NCBI GenBank assembly: GCA_011799875.1
Contig: CM022299.1
Span: 30,531,996-30,595,995, forward strand
From: Thinopyrum elongatum
Taxonomy: Eukaryota; Streptophyta; Magnoliopsida; Poales; Poaceae
Length of the DNA: 64,000 nucleotides
Reading direction: 5' to 3'
In this document: positions 58,076-64,000 of the stretch, in pieces
Layout of the letters: each line of letters opens with the position of its first letter
Position numbering within the stretch: the first letter of the stretch is position 1
The notes under the pieces: model-generated
What the model was told of the DNA's origin: nothing
The model's input: only the letters and a program-made list of their open reading frames with translations
Databases searched by the model: none
Made by a program: the position numbers and the translations under genes

Positions 58076-58311
58076 AGGTTCTACATCAAGCCTAGCAAGT
58101 ACCCATCATAAACTCTCATCTCTTGCACTTACATCATTTGCCATTTGCCTCTCATTTTCCTCTCCCCCACTTCTAAACATTTTCAGAAAAACACAAAAAT
58201 ATTTGCCTTTTTATTCACCTTCTTTTCGTTCGCCTTTATGTCTTATTTGGTTTGTTTACTTTTTCGCTTGGCATAATTGTGTGTTTATTGGAAATCAAAA
58301 ACAAAAAGTTT

Positions 58312-59136
58312 ATGGATCCTCATCCACTTGCTAATCTATTTAAAAGATCCAACTACGATGAACCAATTGCTAGTGAGTTGAGTGCACTAGATTATCTTTA
58401 TGAAGTTTTGCTTGAAATTCGTGAATCTAAAAATTGTGATGAAATTTATGAAGTGATTTAAGATAGCTCCTTGAATGAAAACCATGATTGACATGATGTT
58501 ATTAAAAATTCTATTAATGTCAATTGTGTTACTACTATGCAAAACCCTAAGCTTGTGGAAGCTAATTTTGATATGTCCACTACTTATTGCAATGATCATG
58601 ATTGGGGTGATTCTTCTTATGATCTTGAAAGCTTATTTAAGCCTCATGATAAATATGTTTGCAATAATATTGAAAGTGGGTTTGGAAGAGTGTTAACTCT
58701 AGGTAATAATGATCCCACTACTTTGGATCATGATCAATCTTATGAATTTTTTGATAAAAGTGGGCTTGGAGAAGTCATGACTTTATTTGATGACAATCCC
58801 ACTATTTTGGAAGAGTGTCAACTTTGCATGCATGTGGATCATGAAGAGAATATTTTATGTGATAGTTATATTGTTGAATTTGATTATGATCATACATGTA
58901 ATTATTATAAGAGAGGAAAATATGGTTCTAGAAATTTTCATGTTACTAAATTACCTCTCGTTATGTTGAGATTGCTATTGTTTCTTTCTTCTTCCTTGCA
59001 TATGCTAGTTTTGGGTAGTCTTGATAAATCTTTTTCCTATAAAATGCCTATGCATAGGAAGTATGTTAGACTTAAACTTGTTTTTCAGATGCTACATGAT
59101 GCTCTCTTCGTGTTTCAATTGCTATTTTTTATGTGA
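58312..59136 (+). pseudogene. U copy of the T-type unassigned ORF, two stops
   Basis: Starts MDPHPLANLFKRSNYDEP like T. In-frame stops at about 58459 (after IYEVI) and 58489 (after NENHD), then open to 59136. It keeps the paired repeats (NIESGFGRVLTLGNNDP, DKSGLGEVMTLFDDNP), YYKRGKYG, a hydrophobic LRLLLFLSSSLHML and MPMHRKYVRL. It is longer than T at the C terminus, where T stops just after the MHHK that replaces MHRK. That longer form agrees with the S ORF ending, so the T protein may itself be truncated. Confidence 0.7.
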
Positions 59137-61423
59137 GCATCATTAAAATTATCAATGCCTAGCTAAAAGGCTTTAAAGAAAGCGCTTGTTGGGAGACAAT
59201 CCAATCTTTTTATTTTCTGTTTTTATGATAATACACATTATTACCTCTGTAGTAATTGTGTTTTTGTGTTTTAATTAGTGTTTGAGCCAAGCGAGACCTT
59301 TGGGATGCTTTTGGTATATCGTTGATTTGGTTTTGCTGAAAAACTGGAACTTTTGCGTCCAGTAACAGAATTGTTTAAATTCACTGCAGCGTGGAAAAAT
59401 TCTGAATTTTTTACACAATATTGACATATGAATTTCCTCTGTTTTCATAAGTTTTCACAAATTTTGGATTTACAGAAGTATGATTAATATTGTAATTACT
59501 ACAGACTGTTCAGTTTTTGACAGATTCTGTTTTTATGTGTTGTTTGCTTATTTTGATGAATCTATGGGTAGTATCGGGGGGCATGAACCATGAAGAAGTT
59601 GGAATACAGTAGATATAACACCTATATAAATATAGAATGAGTTCACAACAGTACCTAAAGTGGTAATTTTTTTAGGTTATGAATTTAGTCCTAATATGAT
59701 GGGCATCCAAGAGGGATATAATAAAAACTTTCATATAAGAGCATTGAATAATATGAGAAGTTTGATTCCTTGCATTTGTTTTGAGATATAAAGATGGTGA
59801 TATTAGAGTCATGCTAGTGAGTAATTGTGAATTGGTAGAAATACTTGTGTTAAAGTTTGTGATTCCCGTAGCATGCACGTATGGTGAACCGTTATGTGAT
59901 GAAGTCGGAGCATGATTTATTTTTTGATTGTCTTCCTTATGAGTGGCAGTCGGGGATGAGCGATGGGCTTTTCCTACCAATCTATCCCCCTAGAAGCATG
60001 CATGTAGTACTTTGTTTTGATGGCTAATAAAATTTTTCAATAAGTATGTGAGTTCTTTATGACTAATGTTGAGTCCATGGATTATACGCACTCTCACCCT
60101 TCCACCATTACTAGCCTCTCTAGTACCGCGCAACTTTCACCGGTGCATTAAACCCACCATATACCCTTCCTCAAAATAGCCACCATACCTAACTATTATG
60201 GCATTTCCATAGCCATTCCAAGATATATCGCCATGTAACTTCCACCATTCCGTTTATTATGACACGCACCATCATTGTCATATTGCTTTGCATGATCATG
60301 TAGTTGGCATAGTATTTGTGGCAAGGCCACCGTTCATATTTTTTGTACATGTCACACTTGATCATTGCACATCCCGGTACACCGCCGGAGGCATTGATAT
60401 AGAGTCATATCTTGTTCTAGTATTGAGTTGTAATTCTTGAGTTATAAGTAAATAAAATTGTGATGATCATCATTATTAGAGCATTGTCCCATGTGAGGAA
60501 AGGATGATGGAAGCTATGATTCCCTCACAAGTTGGGATGATTCTCCGGACTTTATTAAAAATAAAAGATGCCAAAGAATCCCAAATAAAAAAAGAGAGGC
60601 CAAAGAAGCCCAAACAAAAAAATGAGAGAAATGAGAGAAGGGACAATGTTACTATCCTTTTTCCACACTTGTGCTTCAAAGTAGCACCATGATCTTCATG
60701 ATAGAGAGTCTCCTATTTTGTCACTTTCATATACTAGTGGGAGGTTTTCATTATAAAACTTGGCTTGTATAATCCAATGATGGGCTTCTTCAAATTGCCC
60801 TAGGTCTTCGTGAGCAAGCAAGTTGGATGCACACCCACTTAGTTTCTTTTCGAGCTTTCATACACTTATAGCTATAGTGAATCCGTTGCATGGCAATCCC
60901 TACTCACTTGCATCGATATCAATTGATGGGCATCTCCATAGCCCATTAATTTGCCTAGTTGATGTGAGACTTTCTCCTTCTTTTTTGTCTTCTCCACAAC
61001 CACCATATTCTATTCCACCTATAGTGCTATATCCATGGCTCACGCTCATGTATTGCGTGAAAGTTGAAAAAGTTTGAGAACACCAAAAGTATGAAACAAT
61101 TTCTTGGCTTGTCATCCGGGTTGTGCATGATGAAATACTTTGTGTGATGAAGATGGAGCATAGCTAGACTATATGATTTTGTAGGGATAACTTTCTTTGG
61201 CCATGTTATTTTGAGAAGACATGATTGCTTTATTAGTATGCTTGAAGTATTATTGTTTTTATGTAAAAATTAAACTTTTGTTTTGAATCTTATGGATCTG
61301 AATATTCTTGCCACAATAAAGAAGATTGCATTGATAAATATGTTAGGTAGCATTCCACATCAAAAATTCTGTTTTTATCATTTACCTACTCGAGGACGAG
61401 CAGGAATTAAGCTTGGGGATGCT
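59137..61423 (+). mobile_element. U 3' noncoding region
   Basis: Starts T-like (to about 59668, with a GACAGATTCTG segment), then jumps to S-like tail (59690-61423, matching S 36330-37653 and 50552-50936). The hairpins and the TTCACTTA array are missing at the jump. Ends with the pre-LTR block CTACTCGAGGACGAGCAGG. Position 61035-61037 (ATG) is the site occupied by C1 in S. Confidence 0.8.
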
Positions 61424-62991
61424 TGATACGTTTCCAACGTATCTATAATTTTTGATTGTTCCATGCTATTATATTATCTGTTTTGGATGTTTTATACGCA
61501 TTAATATGCTATTTTATATTATTTTTTAGACTAACCTATTAACCTAGAGCCTAGTGCCATTTTCTGTTTTTTCCTTGTTTTTGACTTCTACAGAAAAGGA
61601 ATATCAAACGGAGTCCAAACGGAATAAAACTTTACGATGATTTTTCTTGGACCAGATGACACCTACGTGACTTGGAGAGAGGGCCAGAAGAGTCCCGAGG
61701 AGGCCACAAGCCTCTAGGGCGCGCCCTGAGGGCTTGTGGGCCCCTCGGGTGTCCTTCAACCCTAATTCCACCTCTATAAATTCAAAAACTATTCCCCAAA
61801 CATCAGAAGCGTCCACCAAAATACTTTTCCGCCACCGCAAGCCTCTATTCCCGTGAGATCCCATCTTGGGGCCTTTTCCGGCGATCTGCTGGAGGGAGAT
61901 TCGATCACGGAGGGCCTCTACATCAACCTTGCTGCCCTTCCGATGATGCGTGAGTAGTTTACCAAAGCCTACGGGTCCATAGCTAGTAGCTAGATGGCTT
62001 CTTCTCTCTCTTTGATCTTCAATACAATGTTCTCCTCGATGTTCTTGGAGTTCTATTCGATGTAATACTCTTTTGCGGTGCGTTTGTTGAGATCGGATGA
62101 ATAGTGGATTTATGATCAGATTATCTATGAATATTATTTGAGTCTTCTCTGAACTCTTTTATGCATGATTAAGATATCTTTGTATTTCTCTTCGAACTAT
62201 CAGTTTGGTTTGGTCAACTAGATTGGTTTTTCTTGCAATGGGAGAGGTGCTTAGGTTTGGGTTCAATCTTGCGGTGTCCTCACCCAGTGACAGAAGGGGT
62301 AGCGAGGCACGTATTGTATTGTAGTCATCAAGGATAAAAAGATGGGGTTGATATCATATTGCTTGAGTTTATCCCTCTACATCATGTCATCTTACTTAAG
62401 GCGTTACTCCGTTCTTATGAACTTAATACTCTAGATGCATGCTGGATAGCGGTCGATGCGTGGAGTAATAGTAGTAGATGCAGAATCATTTCGGTCTACT
62501 TGTCACGGATGTGAAGCCTATATTCATGATCATTGCCTTAGATATCGTCATAACTTTGCGCTTTTCTATCAATTGCTCAACAGTAATTTGTTTACCCATC
62601 GTATGCTATCTTCAAGAGAGAAGCCTCTAGTGAAACCTATGGCCCCCGGGTCTATTTTCCATCATATATTTTCAGATCTATAAACCAAAAAACCCAAAAA
62701 TACCTTGCTGCAATTTATTTATATTTACTTTAGTTTGCCTTTTTATTTATCTTTTATACCTATATCTTTTAGATCTCACTCTTGTTCGTGACCGTGAAGG
62801 GATTGACAACCCCTTTTTCGTGTTGTTTGCAAGTGTTTGTTAGTTTGTGCAGGTGCTTAGATTGGAGACTTGCTTGTGCCTCCTACTAGATTGATACCTT
62901 GGTTCTTAACCGAGGGAAATATTTATCTCTACTTTGCTGCATCACCCTTTCCTCTTCAAGGAAAAAATCAACGCAATCTCAAGAAGTAGCA
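61424..62991 (+). repeat. U 3' LTR
   Basis: Starts TGATACGTTTCC, ends AGTAGCA before TTGGT. TATA box CTATAAATTC at about 61774. Confidence 0.92.
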
Positions 62992-62996
62992 TTGGT

Positions 62997-63489
62997 GATG
63001 AAGGAGGGTTGGTGATGACGAAGACCGAAGATTTCCCTCTCCGGAGTCCCGAATGGGCTCCAGATCTGGCCTCCCGGTGAAGAACAGGAAGTGGCGGCGG
63101 CTCCATATCGTGAAACACGATGAAACTTCCTCCCTGATTTTTTTCTCCAAAAATAGGATTTTATAGCGTCGGAATTAGGGTCTGCAGGGCCACGAGGTGG
63201 GCACAACCCAACAGGGCGCGCCAGAGGGGTGGCGCGCCCTGGTGTCTTGTGCCCAGCCAGGGGCCCCCCTCCGGTGGTTTTTGTCTCTAGTATTTTTCTT
63301 TTATTGTAAAACAATTCTCCAAAAAGTTTCGTTCCATTCTGAGAACTTTTATTTCTGCACAAAAACAACACCATGGTAGTTCTGCTGAAAACAACGTCAG
63401 TCCGGGTTAGTTTCATTCAAATCATGCAAAATAGAGTCCAAAACAAGAGCAAAAGCGTTAGGAAAAGTAGATACAGTGGAGGCGTATCA
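62997..63489 (-). mobile_element. M 5' LTR, outer part
   Basis: On the minus strand starts TGATACGCCTCCACTG at 63489 and runs to the U insertion. A TATA box (TATAAAAT) lies at 63158-63165. Together with 55549-56465 the LTR is about 1.4 kb. The flank CCCAC (63490-63494) is the presumed target duplication; its partner is outside the window. Confidence 0.88.
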
Positions 63490-64000
63490 CCCACGCCTTG
63501 ACTTGTTGCCGTATAACTGGGTTATTTGGATCCTCCTCTAGCGGTAGGCTGAAATTTGTCATGAGCGAGTTCCAAAGCTCATCTTTGTTTCTATCGTCGA
63601 CATAAGATACTTCAACGTCCTTCTTCTTATTCCATTCTTGGATGCTGATCGGGATGCTGTCCCTAACAACAACTCCGTACTGATGTCTAAATTTGTCTTT
63701 GATCTGCTTGGGAGCAATCGGTTGGCCATCTGGAGCGACTTCTTCGATCGTGAACCTTTCATTCTCGCCCAACCTTTTCTTCGGGCCTCGTCTCCTTATA
63801 GAATTTTGGCTCGATCCGGAGGGCTAAAAGAAGAAAGAGGCGTTAATATATGTACATACAAAACAATTAATGCATCTAGTCAACAGAGGCTTAATTAATA
63901 TTATATACCTCACCGGACTTTGCAACAGTTAAGGCTCCAACACCGGCGGAGCCGTCATCTCCTCCCTCCTCCATTCGATCACCGGAGTCGTCATCCTCTC
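63490..64000 (-). pseudogene. C2: second CACTA element, start of its second gene, cut by M
   Basis: Related to the second gene of C1. The end of an acidic first exon (about 64000-63917, GGDDGSAGVGALTVAKSGE) is followed by a GTATAT donor and a TTTTAG acceptor, with exon 2 beginning PSGSSQ at about 63825, the same intron position and phase as in C1. Exon 2 contains VVRDSIPISIQEWNKKKDVE and DELWNSLMTNFSLP, matching the C1 IPISIQEWKK region. M inserted in the following codons at 63489. The rest of C2 lies outside the window on both sides. Confidence 0.82.

Larger units (their letters stand above)
56466..62991 (+). mobile_element. Element U: complete non-autonomous LTR retrotransposon
   Basis: LTRs at 56466-58046 (1581 bp) and 61424-62991 (1568 bp), exact 5-bp target duplication TTGGT (56461-56465 and 62992-62996). 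It has a tRNA-Asp primer site, a broken ORF of the T type and a 3' region of the S type. No RT or integrase. Inserted in the M 5' LTR. Confidence 0.94.

Overview
The window is a stack of nested transposable elements from a large grass genome. The LTR starts (TGATACGTCTCC type), the CACTA ends rich in TTTAGTCCCGGTT motifs and the protein fragments all fit the Triticeae (wheat, Aegilops, barley, rye). I found no intact single-copy host gene, no tRNA or rRNA gene and no CRISPR array. Almost every open frame belongs to a mobile element, and most are broken.

Layout, outermost element first. C2, a CACTA DNA transposon (63490-64000 and beyond), was hit by M, a minus-strand Gypsy-like retrotransposon. 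The M 5' LTR lies at 55549-56465 plus 62997-63489, its gag start at 55028-55469, its gag end and protease at 6826-8871, and an ATHILA-type ORF at 5094-6035. Inside M sit W (long LTR, 1-4138), U (complete, 56466-62991, target duplication TTGGT) and R (8872-25360, right LTR truncated). R contains V (complete, minus strand, 12586-22826, target duplication CTCGT), and its truncated right LTR abuts S (25361-55027). S contains T (complete, 27048-33829) and C1, a full CACTA transposon (37654-50548, target duplication ATG). S continues past its second LTR into a second internal region, so two S copies share one LTR. That second copy ends abruptly at about 55027 against the M gag. Order of insertion by nesting: C2, M, R, S, then T and C1.

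R, S, T and U have LTRs, a tRNA-Asp primer site and a conserved end before the 3' LTR but no reverse transcriptase or integrase, so they look like non-autonomous large retrotransposon derivatives. S, T and U carry acidic ORFs that I cannot assign to a known family. R, S and T share a structured noncoding 3' region with two hairpins followed by a degenerate short-repeat array.

C1 carries three minus-strand genes. One is a TNPD-type transposase with two stops and a frameshift. One is a seven-exon gene with a DUF8039-like region and a Ulp1-like protease end, carrying one stop and one broken splice acceptor. The third is a small, apparently intact coiled-coil protein with a C-terminal membrane segment. 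Between the two large genes C1 holds a captured piece of a SNF2 chromatin-remodelling ATPase arranged as a hairpin with arms of about 195 bp. This is the most interesting feature of the window.
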